From contig NZ_JAGGPX010000011.1 of NCBI RefSeq assembly GCF_018613575.1, positions 41,482 through 105,481 on the forward strand: DNA of 64,000 bases, written 5' to 3'. The notes under the pieces were generated by a model. The model saw only the letters and a list, made by a program, of their open reading frames with translations, ran no database searches and had not been told where the DNA came from. The stretch comes from Planococcus sp. ISL-110. GTDB taxonomy: Bacteria; Bacillota; Bacilli; Bacillales_A; Planococcaceae. The position numbers and the translations under genes are program-made. Below are positions 1-8,846 of this stretch, piece after piece; positions within the stretch are counted from its first letter, which is position 1; every line of letters starts with the position of its first letter.

Positions 1-11
1 TTTCCCATAAG

Positions 12-47
12 AAAAAGGCTTCTTTGAATAGACATTCATCGAAGCCT
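12..47 (-). terminator. Intrinsic terminator after rny
   Basis: The arms AGGCTTC at 16-22 and GAAGCCT at 41-47 pair, with an inner TGAAT/ATTCA pairing. On the minus strand the stem is followed by five T residues. It starts just beyond the rny stop codon at 56-58. Confidence 0.75.
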
Positions 48-55
48 CACCCTTA

Positions 56-1615
56 TTATTTTGCGTATTCAACTGCTCTGGTTTCTCTGATAACCGTGAC
101 TTTGATATGACCTGGATAATCCAGCTCCTCTTCAATCCGTTTCCGGATATCGCGGGCCAGACGATGCGCCGTCATGTCATCGATTTGTTCAGGACGAACC
201 ATGATGCGAATTTCGCGTCCCGCTTGAATAGCGAATGATTTCTCAACGCCTTCATACGATTCGGAAATTTCTTCAAGTTTTTCTAAGCGGCGGATGTAGT
301 TTTCCAGTGTTTCACTTCTTGCACCTGGGCGAGCCGCAGACAATGCATCTGCTGCTGCAACAATGACCGAAATGATCGATGTCGCTTCTGTATCTCCGTG
401 GTGGGAAGCAATACTGTTAATGACAACCGGATGTTCCTTGTACTTGGTTCCGAGTTCCACACCGATTTCCACATGGCTTCCTTCTACTTCATGATCAATC
501 GCTTTACCGATATCATGCAGAAGTCCGGCACGTCGGGCCAATGTAACGTCTTCTCCAAGCTCTGCTGCCATCAAGCCTGACAGGAATGCAACTTCCACAG
601 AATGCTTCAGTACATTTTGTCCGTAGCTCGTGCGGTAGCGGAGGCGTCCAAGAATTTTGATCAAGTCAGGATGCAGGTTATGTACACCTACGTCAAATGT
701 GGTTTGTTCACCAATTTCACGAATTTGTTCATCCACTTCGCGTCTTGACTTTTCGACCATTTCTTCGATGCGTGCAGGGTGGATACGGCCATCCGACACC
801 AGTTTTTCAAGAGCCAATCGAGCTGTTTCACGGCGGATTGGATCGAATCCTGACAGAATAACCGCTTCCGGCGTATCATCGATGATTAAATCGATGCCAG
901 TTAAAGTTTCAAGCGTCCGGATATTGCGTCCTTCACGCCCGATAATACGGCCTTTCATTTCGTCGTTCGGCAGGTTGACTACCGACACGGTAGTTTCTGC
1001 TACATGGTCTGCCGCAAAACGCTGCATCGCCAATGACAAAATGTTTTTCGCTTTTTTGTCCGATTCTTCTTTGGCGCGGGCTTCCGATTCTTTCATCATT
1101 ACGGAAATATCAGTTGAAAGTTCTTTTTCAACATCTTGTAAGATGATTGATTTCGCTTCTTCGCGTGTCAAAGATGAAATGCGTTCCATTTCGGACTGCT
1201 GCTGTTGGACTAACTCTTCAGCTTTGCTCTCCATCTGTTCAATATGCTGTTGTTTTTCTGCGAGCGCTTCGTCTTTTCGTTCCAGACCCGCTTCTCTTTT
1301 GTTTAATGCATCATCCTTGCGATCTAAATTTTCTTCTCTCTGCAACAACCGATTTTCTTGTCTTTGTAGTTCAGATCGGCGTTCCCGAATTTCAGATTCT
1401 GTTTCAGTACGCAATTTATGATTTTCGTCTTTCGCTTCCAATAAGGCTTCTTTTTTCAGCGCTTCAGCTTCTCGTTTTGCATCTTCGACTATTTGCTCCG
1501 CAGAATTTTTAGCGCCTGCGATATTGGAATCGTTTGCTTTTTTCAATGCAAAATAACCAACAACTACACCGACGATGATACCAAGCAAAGCGAAGATGAA
1601 CTCATTAATACCCAT
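56..1615 (-). CDS. rny: Ribonuclease Y
   Basis: This is the membrane-anchored endoribonuclease that starts bulk mRNA decay in Firmicutes. The 519-residue protein has the family's usual length and layout. Residues 5-24 form one N-terminal membrane helix, about 30-200 form a charged coiled coil, and a KH domain carries IIGREGRNI at 224-232. The HD phosphohydrolase domain has its His-Asp pair at 367-368 in LLHDIGK. The ATG start is preceded by an AGGAGGTG ribosome site. The gene has its own promoter and terminator, so it is a single-gene unit after recA. Certain identification. Confidence 0.98.
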   Translation of the reverse strand: MGINEFIFALLGIIVGVVVGYFALKKANDSNIAGAKNSAEQIVEDAKREAEALKKEALLEAKDENHKLRTETESEIRERRSELQRQENRLLQREENLDRKDDALNKREAGLERKDEALAEKQQHIEQMESKAEELVQQQQSEMERISSLTREEAKSIILQDVEKELSTDISVMMKESEARAKEESDKKAKNILSLAMQRFAADHVAETTVSVVNLPNDEMKGRIIGREGRNIRTLETLTGIDLIIDDTPEAVILSGFDPIRRETARLALEKLVSDGRIHPARIEEMVEKSRREVDEQIREIGEQTTFDVGVHNLHPDLIKILGRLRYRTSYGQNVLKHSVEVAFLSGLMAAELGEDVTLARRAGLLHDIGKAIDHEVEGSHVEIGVELGTKYKEHPVVINSIASHHGDTEATSIISVIVAAADALSAARPGARSETLENYIRRLEKLEEISESYEGVEKSFAIQAGREIRIMVRPEQIDDMTAHRLARDIRKRIEEELDYPGHIKVTVIRETRAVEYAK

Positions 1616-1708
1616 TCGGACACCTCCTCTTGCTATTGATTTTTTTCATTTTAAAAGATGAATAATGAAAACATTCTTTCACTGCAACTATTTTAAAATT
1701 AGTATATT

Positions 1709-1726
1709 ATACAATTTTAATTGTAT
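1709..1726. promoter_or_regulatory. 18-bp palindrome over the rny -10 region (possible operator)
   Basis: The sequence ATACAATTTTAATTGTAT is a perfect inverted repeat with 8-bp arms and a 2-bp centre. It covers the -10 hexamer of the rny promoter. The sequence shows symmetry and position only. No regulator is identifiable, and an A/T-rich palindrome can arise by chance. Confidence 0.4.
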
Positions 1727-1748
1727 AGATGGACTTATGTCATGTCAA
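1720..1748 (-). promoter_or_regulatory. Sigma-A promoter of rny
   Basis: On the minus strand, TTGACA (1743-1748) is separated by 17 bp from TACAAT (1720-1725), which is close to the vegetative consensus. A second -10-like TATAAT lies just downstream at 1706-1711. The leader to the ATG is about 100 nt. Confidence 0.75.
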
Positions 1749-1838
1749 CCCAGGAAAAGCAGAAGCGATCGTGCTAAAGTCAGCTGTCATAGTGAGTTTC
1801 CCTATCCATTCCTTACTCTTTTACTTTCTGTATAGAAG

Positions 1839-1870
1839 AAAAGCCGCTAAGCTTCTGCTTGGCGGCTTTT
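1839..1870 (-). terminator. Intrinsic terminator after recA
   Basis: AAAAGCCGC at 1839-1847 pairs with GCGGCTTTT at 1862-1870, and AAGC/GCTT extends the stem inward across one mismatch. It lies 19 nt beyond the recA stop, and the minus-strand side ends in T residues. Confidence 0.8.
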
Positions 1871-1888
1871 CCTAGTTATATGGATAGT

Positions 1889-2950
1889 CTATTTGTCATC
1901 TTCATCAATCAATAAATTGAAGTCTTCCGACTCTTCCTTTTTGCTGGCAATTGTATAGGAAGCTGCGGTCATTCCGTAGGATTCACGAATTTTCCCTGAA
2001 ATTTCATTGCGGACTTCTGGATTGTTCAATAGGAATTGTTTGACGTTTTCACGGCCCTGGCCAATGCGTTCTTCATTATATGAATACCAAGAACCGCTCT
2101 TTTGGATAATTTCCAAGTCAGAACCGATATCGACGATTTCACCTTCACGGGAAATCCCTTTTCCGTACATGATATCAACTTCAGCTGTACGGAACGGTGG
2201 TGCTACTTTGTTTTTAACCACTTTAATTTTTGTTCTGTTACCGATGATTTCAGTACCGGATTTCAAGGCTTCGGCACGGCGCACTTCCAGACGGACAGAT
2301 GAATAGAACTTCAGGGCACGGCCGCCCGGAGTCGTTTCCGGATTACCGAACATAACGCCGATTTTTTCACGGATTTGGTTGATGAAGATAACAATGGTAT
2401 TGGATTTGTTGATGACACCTGATAATTTCCGAAGGGCCTGGGACATTAAGCGTGCCTGTAATCCCATATGGGAATCGCCCATCTCTCCTTCAATTTCAGC
2501 TTTTGGCACAAGTGCCGCAACCGAATCGACAACCACGATATCAACAGCTCCGCTTCGGACAAGCGCTTCAGCGATTTCCAATGCCTGCTCACCTGTATCC
2601 GGCTGAGACAGGAGCAACTCATCGATATTGACACCAAGATTTTTTGCGTAAACCGGATCCAATGCATGCTCTGCATCGATGAACGCAGCTGTTCCGCCAG
2701 TTGCCTGAACTTCAGCAATCGCATGAAGAGAGACAGTTGTTTTACCCGAACTTTCAGGTCCGTAGATCTCGATTACACGCCCACGCGGATATCCGCCTAT
2801 TCCCAGTGCAGTATCCAATGCCAAAGAACCACTGGAAACGGATGATATATTACGGTCGGTTTTTTCCCCCAATTTCATGACAGAACCTTTACCGAATTGC
2901 TTTTCTATTTGTTTTAACGCCATGTCTAATGCTGCTTTACGATCGCTCAA
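1889..2950 (-). CDS. recA: RecA recombinase
   Basis: RecA is the ATP-dependent strand-exchange protein and the coprotease for LexA. The 353-residue protein shows the Walker A motif GPESSGKTT at 64-72, Walker B IVVVD at 138-142 and loop L2 around [10 protein letters not shown] at 201-210. The acidic C-terminus is typical. The start is TTG at 2950, placed by the GAGGAGG site a few bases upstream. The gene is monocistronic, with a promoter at 2996-3024, a LexA box at 3033-3046 and a terminator after the stop, so SOS induction is expected. It follows cinA, as in many Firmicutes. Confidence 0.98.
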   Translation of the reverse strand: MSDRKAALDMALKQIEKQFGKGSVMKLGEKTDRNISSVSSGSLALDTALGIGGYPRGRVIEIYGPESSGKTTVSLHAIAEVQATGGTAAFIDAEHALDPVYAKNLGVNIDELLLSQPDTGEQALEIAEALVRSGAVDIVVVDSVAALVPKAEIEGEMGDSHMGLQARLMSQALRKLSGVINKSNTIVIFINQIREKIGVMFGNPETTPGGRALKFYSSVRLEVRRAEALKSGTEIIGNRTKIKVVKNKVAPPFRTAEVDIMYGKGISREGEIVDIGSDLEIIQKSGSWYSYNEERIGQGRENVKQFLLNNPEVRNEISGKIRESYGMTAASYTIASKKEESEDFNLLIDEDDK

Positions 2951-2995
2951 AAGAAATCCTCCTCTAAATAAAAACCTAATTTTCTACCTGTTTCT

Positions 2996-3024
2996 AGTAT
3001 ACTAGCTTATTGAGAAATACACAA
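2996..3024 (-). promoter_or_regulatory. Promoter of recA
   Basis: On the minus strand TTGTGT (3019-3024) is followed after 17 bp by TATACT (2996-3001). The leader is short, and the LexA box lies 8 bp upstream of the -35 element. Confidence 0.6.
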
Positions 3025-3032
3025 GAAAAAAG

Positions 3033-3046
3033 CGAACGTTTATTCG
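3033..3046. promoter_or_regulatory. LexA (DinR) SOS box of recA
   Basis: The minus strand reads CGAATAAACGTTCG. It differs at one position from the Gram-positive LexA consensus CGAAC-N4-GTTCG and closely resembles the B. subtilis recA box as I recall it. It is also the core of a longer inverted repeat (3028-3036/3043-3051) flanked by A and T runs, which could be misread as a terminator. Confidence 0.8.
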
Positions 3047-3110
3047 CTTTTGTTTTTCAGAACTTTGATTTTGTAAGCCCTATATAAAGCATTCCCCATT
3101 TTTGGGTAGA

Positions 3111-3139
3111 AAAAAACACGCAAAATTAAATTTTGCGTG
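3111..3139 (-). terminator. Terminator overlapping the end of cinA
   Basis: CACGCAAAATT at 3117-3127 pairs with AATTTTGCGTG at 3129-3139, and six T residues follow on the minus strand. The cinA stop codon (3126-3128) sits in the loop, so the hairpin is partly coding sequence. Confidence 0.75.
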
Positions 3140-4379
3140 CATCTTCTTCGGTTAAGGTCCGGATCACATAATACAAAGCCAGTTTTACCGCGCGCAAACG
3201 GTTGGTATTTCGCATACCGGACAGCTGAAGGCGGTAGGACTGGGAACCCTTTTCTGTAGCGATACCGATCCAGACAGTACCTGCCGGCTGTTCCCCATGG
3301 GCATCAGGACCCGCTGCTCCTGTAAGCGATACGCTGATATCAGTCTTAAACTTGTCTCGTACGGCTTCTGCCATTGCCAAAGCTGTCTGTTCGCTGACAA
3401 CTCCATGTTCGGCAAGCAATTCAGCCGACAGCCCGAGCTGATGAACTTTCATTTCTTCATTATAAGTAATTACCCCGCCCGCGAGAACAGCGCTTGCGCC
3501 AGGGACAGAGGCCATTTCGGATTGGAAAAGGCCAGCAGTCAAACTTTCTGCAGCAGAAATTGTTTTATTCTGTTCTTTCAATAGCTCGATCGATTTGGAA
3601 GCCAGTGAATCGTTATCATAGCCGTAGAGATATGGCCCTACCAGATCCAAAATTTCATTTTTGGTGCCATTGATCAATTCCCACGCCTCTTCTGTCGTAC
3701 TGGTTTTGGCAGTAATGCGCAAGGTCACTTCCCCATCAGCAGCCAAAGGTGCGATGGTTGGATTCGTCTGCTTGTCGAGGATATGGTGCAGCCGGTCTTC
3801 AAGCTCCGCCTCACCGATTCCATAAAAACGCAGCACATGCGACAAGATGACATCTTCTTTGTTCAACAAATGTGCCAGCTTCGGCTTTGCCTCGAATTGG
3901 AACATCGGCTCCATCTCTTTTGGTGGACCAGGCAGCAAGATATAGACACGTTCATCTTTTTTATACATCATGCCCGGCGCCATGCCGTTGCGGTTGACGA
4001 GAACATCACTGTTTTTCAACACCAATGCCTGCTTTTTATTGTTTTCAGTCATAGGACGCCCTGCACGCTCAAAGTACGCCACAATAGAGTCCATTGCGCT
4101 CTCATTCATCTCAAGCGTCGTGTCCAGATGCCGGGCAATCGATTCTTTCGTCAGATCGTCTTTGGTCGGCCCAAGCCCTCCAGTGAATAAAATAAGATCA
4201 GCACGGTTTTCTGCGATGTTTATCGCATCCTCCAAGCGTTCGGCATTGTCTCCTACAACCGTATGATAATAGACATTAATCCCGAGCTCCGCTAAATGAT
4301 TGGACAGGAAGCGGGCATTGGTATTGGTGATCTGACCTAGTAATAGTTCTGAACCTACCGCAATAATTTCTGCGTTCAT
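3126..4379 (-). CDS. cinA: CinA: ADP-ribose pyrophosphatase/NMN amidohydrolase family protein
   Basis: This is a full-length two-domain CinA of 417 residues. The N-terminal MoCF-biosynthesis-like domain (about 1-170) contains IIAVGSELLLGQ and later FTGGLGPTKDD. The C-terminal amidohydrolase domain (about 255-410) contains ESLTAGL and SLTGAAGPD. The family recycles pyridine nucleotides. In streptococci the gene is induced with competence, and the cinA-recA order is widespread. The ATG follows GAGAGGAG. A terminator at its 3' end and the recA promoter separate it from recA. Confidence 0.96.
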   Translation of the reverse strand: MNAEIIAVGSELLLGQITNTNARFLSNHLAELGINVYYHTVVGDNAERLEDAINIAENRADLILFTGGLGPTKDDLTKESIARHLDTTLEMNESAMDSIVAYFERAGRPMTENNKKQALVLKNSDVLVNRNGMAPGMMYKKDERVYILLPGPPKEMEPMFQFEAKPKLAHLLNKEDVILSHVLRFYGIGEAELEDRLHHILDKQTNPTIAPLAADGEVTLRITAKTSTTEEAWELINGTKNEILDLVGPYLYGYDNDSLASKSIELLKEQNKTISAAESLTAGLFQSEMASVPGASAVLAGGVITYNEEMKVHQLGLSAELLAEHGVVSEQTALAMAEAVRDKFKTDISVSLTGAAGPDAHGEQPAGTVWIGIATEKGSQSYRLQLSGMRNTNRLRAVKLALYYVIRTLTEEDARKI

Positions 4380-4403
4380 CTGGGCAATCTCCTCTCTGTA
4401 TGC

Positions 4404-4982
4404 TTATTTTGAAGTCATTAATGCACGTCGGTTGGCATAAAAGTAATCCCATCCAGACCAGACAGTGAAGATCAAGGCAATATAAAGCATAATTTCACCA
4501 AACGGCAAGCCGACTAAAGTGAAAATGGTGTTATGCAGCAGCAATGCGGCTATTGCCAAAATTTGTGCTGTTGTCTTGATTTTACCTAAACCGCCTGCAG
4601 CGACAACTTCTCCCTCGCCCGCAAGCACCAGGCGCAGGCCTGTAACTGCAAATTCCCTGCTGATGATGATGATGACGATCCAGGAAGCTGCAAACCCTAA
4701 TTCCACCAAAATGATCAAAGCAGCTGACACCAAAAGTTTGTCAGCTAAAGGATCTAAAAATTTCCCGAAAGTTGTTACCAAATCGTATTTGCGGGCATAG
4801 TAGCCATCCACCCAATCCGTTAATGATGCAAAGATAAAGATAAGTCCTCCAACAAAATGAGTGACAGGCATAGAAGCTCCAAAAAGCGTCATCGTGCCCC
4901 AATCAAAGCCTGCTAGCATGATCACCATAAATACAGGAATCAATAAAATCCTCGAGATGGTAATCTGATTTGGTATGTTCAT
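4404..4982 (-). CDS. pgsA: CDP-diacylglycerol-glycerol-3-phosphate 3-phosphatidyltransferase
   Basis: PgsA makes phosphatidylglycerol phosphate, the committed step toward phosphatidylglycerol and cardiolipin. The 192-residue membrane protein has several hydrophobic helices and the CDP-alcohol phosphatidyltransferase signature: the Asp residues of TDWVDGYYAR and, further on, GKFLDPLADK. The reading frame is open further upstream. The start at 4982 is chosen because AGGAG lies 8 nt before it and MNIPNQITISR is the usual family N-terminus. A hairpin after rodZ lies just upstream. Confidence 0.96.
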   Translation of the reverse strand: MNIPNQITISRILLIPVFMVIMLAGFDWGTMTLFGASMPVTHFVGGLIFIFASLTDWVDGYYARKYDLVTTFGKFLDPLADKLLVSAALIILVELGFAASWIVIIIISREFAVTGLRLVLAGEGEVVAAGGLGKIKTTAQILAIAALLLHNTIFTLVGLPFGEIMLYIALIFTVWSGWDYFYANRRALMTSK

Positions 4983-5009
4983 TGCTATTTCTCCTTTCGA
5001 ACTTTCATG

Positions 5010-5036
5010 AAAAATAGCCATCCAAAGATGGCTATT
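5010..5036 (-). terminator. Hairpin at the rodZ-pgsA junction
   Basis: AATAGCCATC at 5013-5022 pairs perfectly with GATGGCTATT at 5027-5036, followed by five T residues on the minus strand. The rodZ stop codon lies within the stem. pgsA starts about 30 nt later with no obvious new promoter, so partial termination is likely. Confidence 0.65.
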
Positions 5037-5907
5037 CGGCGTCTCTAAATTGAATAACGATATTTTGGGGTTGAAGTTGCTGTTCATACTCAATCGGTTC
5101 GCCGTTCAAGGTCAATGCAATATTTGAATAGTCGCCTATGCGCAATCGAACAACCTCCACATCCGACAAATCGATTGTCTCGGCTTCCTCAGCCTGCATA
5201 ACACGTGCTCTGGAAGTCAGTTCTGTTGAGTTCTGGTCAGTAGCTGCAATCCAGGATGGACCACTTGCAGCGATATCCAGCTGACGATCAGCGGGACCCT
5301 GCCACGAATAAGTCGTCGTCTCCCCTTGCGTTTCTTCAACAGCAAGGATGGCCTCAGGCTCTGCAGGTTCTTCCGCTGGCTGTTCGATCGGTTCTTCAGC
5401 AGCTTCATCTTCTGCTTTTTCTGGTGCAGCAAGAGCAGAAGCAGGCTCTTCATAAGGAACGCCTTGACCTTCATCCATTGGCAGATTTGGTGAGCCGCTG
5501 TCGGTCGAGGCGCTGTAGAAATACCAGGCGACAGCAAGGATCAGGACAATAAACAGCGCAACGAGAACTTTAGGCATGATTTCAGCATATGCTTCACTCG
5601 GGGCTGTTCTGGTCACCGTCCGGCTCCGGGAAGTAAGAGCGCTCGGCATTGGCGGTCGGGCGGCCGGTTCGTTGGCCGGCATTTCCGATTTATGATGTTC
5701 AAGCAATTCTTCCGCATTCAACCCAACTGCTGCCGCGTATTGCCTGATGAAAGCACGCACATAGAACGCACCGGGCATCATGCTGTGATTGCCATCTTCT
5801 ATTCCAGCCAAATACCGCTTCTGTATTTTAGTCAAGTCCTGTAACTCTTCCAAACTATATCCTTTGGCGATTCTGGCCTGTTTCAGCCGAGTACCCAACT
5901 CACTCAA
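5032..5907 (-). CDS. rodZ: RodZ-like cytoskeletal membrane protein
   Basis: RodZ links the MreB cytoskeleton to cell-wall synthesis. The 291-residue protein has a Cro/CI-type helix-turn-helix domain at about 1-75 (LGTRLKQARIAKGYSLEEL), a linker, one membrane helix near 112-130, an acidic Pro/Glu/Ala-rich stretch and a C-terminal domain matching DUF4115. I chose a TTG start at 5907. The longer GTG at 5916 would fall inside the AGGTG ribosome site. It sits between ymfK and pgsA as ymfM does in B. subtilis. Confidence 0.88.
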   Translation of the reverse strand: MSELGTRLKQARIAKGYSLEELQDLTKIQKRYLAGIEDGNHSMMPGAFYVRAFIRQYAAAVGLNAEELLEHHKSEMPANEPAARPPMPSALTSRSRTVTRTAPSEAYAEIMPKVLVALFIVLILAVAWYFYSASTDSGSPNLPMDEGQGVPYEEPASALAAPEKAEDEAAEEPIEQPAEEPAEPEAILAVEETQGETTTYSWQGPADRQLDIAASGPSWIAATDQNSTELTSRARVMQAEEAETIDLSDVEVVRLRIGDYSNIALTLNGEPIEYEQQLQPQNIVIQFRDAE

Positions 5908-5924
5908 AACAATCACCTGCCTAC

Positions 5925-6725
5925 TTAGAAGTTGAATCCGTCCCCAAACATATCCCCTTGGGATTTTTCGTCCATAAATGTGTTTTTCTCCAATACTTCA
6001 TAGGTGATTTTCTCATCCGGATGATGGCGCAATTCAATAATATAATCAAAATCTTCGATACTGTATTCTGACTGCTCGACAAATTTATCAGGATGCTCCA
6101 CGACTTTGATCGTCGGCATGCGCATCATTTCCCGCACCAGCTGCATATGGCGTTCATCGGCCGACCGGCGTGTGACAATGCCATCCAAAATAAAAATATT
6201 GTTGGCATTGTGTTCATCTCCCATCAGCTGATTGCGTACTGTCTGCTTGATCATCGTGGAGGACAGGAAGATCCATTTTTTATTGGCACTGACACTCGCA
6301 GCCACAATCGATTCCGTTTTCCCAACACGCGGCATTCCTCTAAGGCCAACCAGCTTATGGCCTTCCTGTTTAAAGATTTCCGCCATAAAATCAACCAGCA
6401 ATCCCAGCTCATCGCGTACAAAACGGAAAGTTTTACGGTCATCAGCGTCTCGCTGGATATACCTGCCATGCCGAACTGCCAAAATATCACGCAGCTTCGG
6501 TTCGCGGAATTTTGTTACAGCAATGGTTTCGATGGTAGACAGGATCTGTTCAAAACGTTCCAGCTGGACATCGTGCTCTGCGCGCAACAGCATTCCGCGA
6601 CGGCCCTGGTCCACCCCATTGATCGTCACGATATTTACCCGCAACATCCCCAAAAGAGAAGCGATATCGCCAAGCAGACCTGGACGGTTCACTTGAATTT
6701 CGTATTCGAAATACCATTCTTTCAT
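5925..6725 (-). CDS. ymfK: YmfK, DUF3388 protein with ACT-like and P-loop features
   Basis: This conserved Firmicutes protein has no known function. The 266-residue sequence has two parts. Residues 1-75 look like an ACT regulatory domain (EIQVNRPGLLGDIASLLG, then a second strand-helix unit). The remainder contains a classic Walker A, GMPRVGKT at 130-137, and a hydrophobic run ending in Asp, IFILD at 177-181, that fits Walker B. That suggests a nucleotide-binding protein controlled by a small ligand. The motifs are seen, and the domain reading is inference. It lies 17 nt upstream of rodZ and probably shares its transcript. Confidence 0.8.
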   Translation of the reverse strand: MKEWYFEYEIQVNRPGLLGDIASLLGMLRVNIVTINGVDQGRRGMLLRAEHDVQLERFEQILSTIETIAVTKFREPKLRDILAVRHGRYIQRDADDRKTFRFVRDELGLLVDFMAEIFKQEGHKLVGLRGMPRVGKTESIVAASVSANKKWIFLSSTMIKQTVRNQLMGDEHNANNIFILDGIVTRRSADERHMQLVREMMRMPTIKVVEHPDKFVEQSEYSIEDFDYIIELRHHPDEKITYEVLEKNTFMDEKSQGDMFGDGFNF

Positions 6726-6828
6726 GCAATACCCGACCTTTCTCTAAAGAGAACTTTAGTTAATATAATAGCTGATTTGCCTCAATTGGAAAAGGGCATT
6801 TAGTTACATGAAAAGCATCCAAATGCCA

Positions 6829-7548
6829 TCACATCAGCCATCCGCCATTAATGCGCAAGGTTTGCCCTGTCATATAGTCTGCTTTGCCGCCTACAAGAAA
6901 ATCAACAGCATCCGCTATATCCTGAGGAGTGCCAAGCCCCAATGGAATCTCCTCTTCAATTTCCTGCAGTTCTTCTGCCGTAAGGGAGGCATTCATTTTT
7001 GTTTTAATAAAACCGGGTGCCACAGCGTTGACCCGAGTGCCAGACGGTGCCATTTCCTTGGCATAGGCTTTGACAAACGCAAGCTGTGCACCTTTGACGG
7101 CTGAATACATCGTTTCCATGGATGCACCTGTTTCCCCCCAGATGGAAGAAATAAAGACGACATACGATTTATCATTGCGAAGGAAAAATGGAGAAATCAA
7201 CCGGATTGCCGAGATTGGATTTTTCACATGCACCCGCCACAACGCCTCCATGTCCGCATCTGAAGTATCAATCAGCATCTTCAATAGCGATTGGCCGCTG
7301 GCAACGATGATGCAACTGGCATCATAGACGTTTCCAGCAAGCTGCTGCGCTCCTGTTTCGCCAGCAAAATCGGCCTGTACAGCGATAAATTCCTGTGCGG
7401 GATATTTATCAGCCAATTGCTGAGCCAGCGGGTCTGTCGAGTGGCTGTTCCAATGCAAATAAAGGGACCAGCCACTTTCCGCCAGCTGCAGCGCGATGCT
7501 TTCGCCGATTTCACCGGATGCCCCTAACAGGACCGCAAAGCGTTTCAC
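6829..7548 (-). CDS. ymfI: Short-chain dehydrogenase/reductase YmfI
   Basis: This is an NAD(P)-dependent oxidoreductase of the SDR superfamily with unknown substrate. The 239-residue protein has the Rossmann glycine motif GASGEIG near residue 9, the catalytic serine region VFISSIWG and the catalytic YSAVK, then NAVAPGFIKTKM. Its length fits classical SDRs. It resembles FabG, but fabG normally sits elsewhere. It overlaps the end of ymfH by 4 nt and starts with GTG behind AAGGA. Confidence 0.88.
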   Translation of the reverse strand: MKRFAVLLGASGEIGESIALQLAESGWSLYLHWNSHSTDPLAQQLADKYPAQEFIAVQADFAGETGAQQLAGNVYDASCIIVASGQSLLKMLIDTSDADMEALWRVHVKNPISAIRLISPFFLRNDKSYVVFISSIWGETGASMETMYSAVKGAQLAFVKAYAKEMAPSGTRVNAVAPGFIKTKMNASLTAEELQEIEEEIPLGLGTPQDIADAVDFLVGGKADYMTGQTLRINGGWLM

Positions 7549-8846
7549 TGTGCGTCCTTTTTCTTTGGCATAATGGTGAATACCGAATGCTGGGATTCGT
7601 GGCTCACTAATGCGAAAGCGTTTTGTAGATCAACAACTTCAAACTCTTCCAATACAGGAACCACATCAAATAAATTCATTTCGTTAAAAGCGTAATGGGT
7701 AAACTGGTTGGCGATGTATTCCGGAGAATTCAACGCTCTCAGGAAAAAGCCGATTTTCTTGCGGCGTACCCGATCCAAATCTTCCTGTCCAAAAGGCCAT
7801 TTCTCTACCGCATTTTGAAGCGTGTGTTTGATTTCCTTGATCAGAATTTCTGGTTTGTGCGTGTCAGAGCCAATTAAGGCATAGCCAAATCCATTTTCCA
7901 ATGAGTAGTCAAACGAGTAAGATTCGTCGATCCAATCGTTTTCATAGGCATGGTGATAGAAATCAGAAGTCCGCCCAAACAGCAGTTCATAAGCCAGTTG
8001 AGCAGCCAGTTCATGCTTGAGCATGTCAGGACCGATCAAATCCAGTTTCTCTGGTTTGATGCCATAGAAGACTTTCGGTTTCTGGACGCTCATTTCCAGT
8101 ACCCGCTCCTTGATGGCCACTTCTTTCGGCTCGTCCGGGTAAATGCGCTTGATTTCTGTCGGTTTCTCAAAGGTTTTCTGTGCCTGGTCTTCTTTCACCA
8201 ATTTCATCATTTGGTCCGGGTCAACATTGCCGACTATGAACAAGACCATATTGGACGGATGATAAAAGGTGTTGTAGCACGTATACAAATGTTCTGCCGT
8301 GATATCTTGAATAGAATCAACGGTTCCCGCAATATCGATTTTCACCGGATGGTTTTCATAAAGGTTCTCAATGATGCCGAAATACAAGCGCCAATCCGGC
8401 TGGTCGTCGTACATGGTGATTTCCTGAGCAATGATGCCTTTTTCCTTTTCCACGGTTTTTTCCGTGAAGTAAGGAGTTTGGACAAAGTCCAATAAAGTTT
8501 TGACGTTTTTATCGATTTCACCGGTTGCCGAAAACAGATAGGCCGTCCGTGTAAACGACGTAAAGGCATTGGCGGAAGCTCCCTGCTTGCTGAATTCCTG
8601 AAAAACGTCCCCTTCTTCTTTTTCGAACATTTTGTGCTCCAGGAAATGGGCGATGCCATCCGGTACTTTCATCGGTTCCGTTTCGCCCAGAGGAACAAAA
8701 TGGTTATCGATTGAGCCGTATTTGGTCGTAAAAGTAGCGAAGGTTTTTGAAAATCCTTTTTTAGGGAGAATGTAAACATTCAAGCCATTGTCCAGCTTTT
8801 CATGAAAAAGCGTTTCTTCTAATTGTTCAAATTCAACTTTATGCAT
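7545..8846 (-). CDS. ymfH: M16-family zinc metallopeptidase YmfH (catalytic member)
   Basis: This M16 peptidase of 433 residues carries the inverted zinc motif HFLEH at 67-71, with a downstream acidic stretch that should supply the third ligand. I placed the start at the second ATG, 8846, because GGAGG abuts the first one. It begins inside the end of ymfF (8-nt overlap), so the two are translationally coupled and may form an active/inactive pair. The physiological substrate is unknown. Confidence 0.9.
   Translation of the reverse strand: MHKVEFEQLEETLFHEKLDNGLNVYILPKKGFSKTFATFTTKYGSIDNHFVPLGETEPMKVPDGIAHFLEHKMFEKEEGDVFQEFSKQGASANAFTSFTRTAYLFSATGEIDKNVKTLLDFVQTPYFTEKTVEKEKGIIAQEITMYDDQPDWRLYFGIIENLYENHPVKIDIAGTVDSIQDITAEHLYTCYNTFYHPSNMVLFIVGNVDPDQMMKLVKEDQAQKTFEKPTEIKRIYPDEPKEVAIKERVLEMSVQKPKVFYGIKPEKLDLIGPDMLKHELAAQLAYELLFGRTSDFYHHAYENDWIDESYSFDYSLENGFGYALIGSDTHKPEILIKEIKHTLQNAVEKWPFGQEDLDRVRRKKIGFFLRALNSPEYIANQFTHYAFNEMNLFDVVPVLEEFEVVDLQNAFALVSHESQHSVFTIMPKKKDAQ

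Noticed and set aside
657-1421. A 254-codon plus-strand open frame opposite rny
   Set aside because: It is antisense to the coiled-coil coding region and its translation is Ser/Arg-rich and low in complexity, as expected for a mirror of a biased coding sequence. No ribosome site was seen.
6093-6803. A 236-codon plus-strand open frame opposite ymfK
   Set aside because: It mirrors a conserved minus-strand gene and the product shows no recognisable domain.
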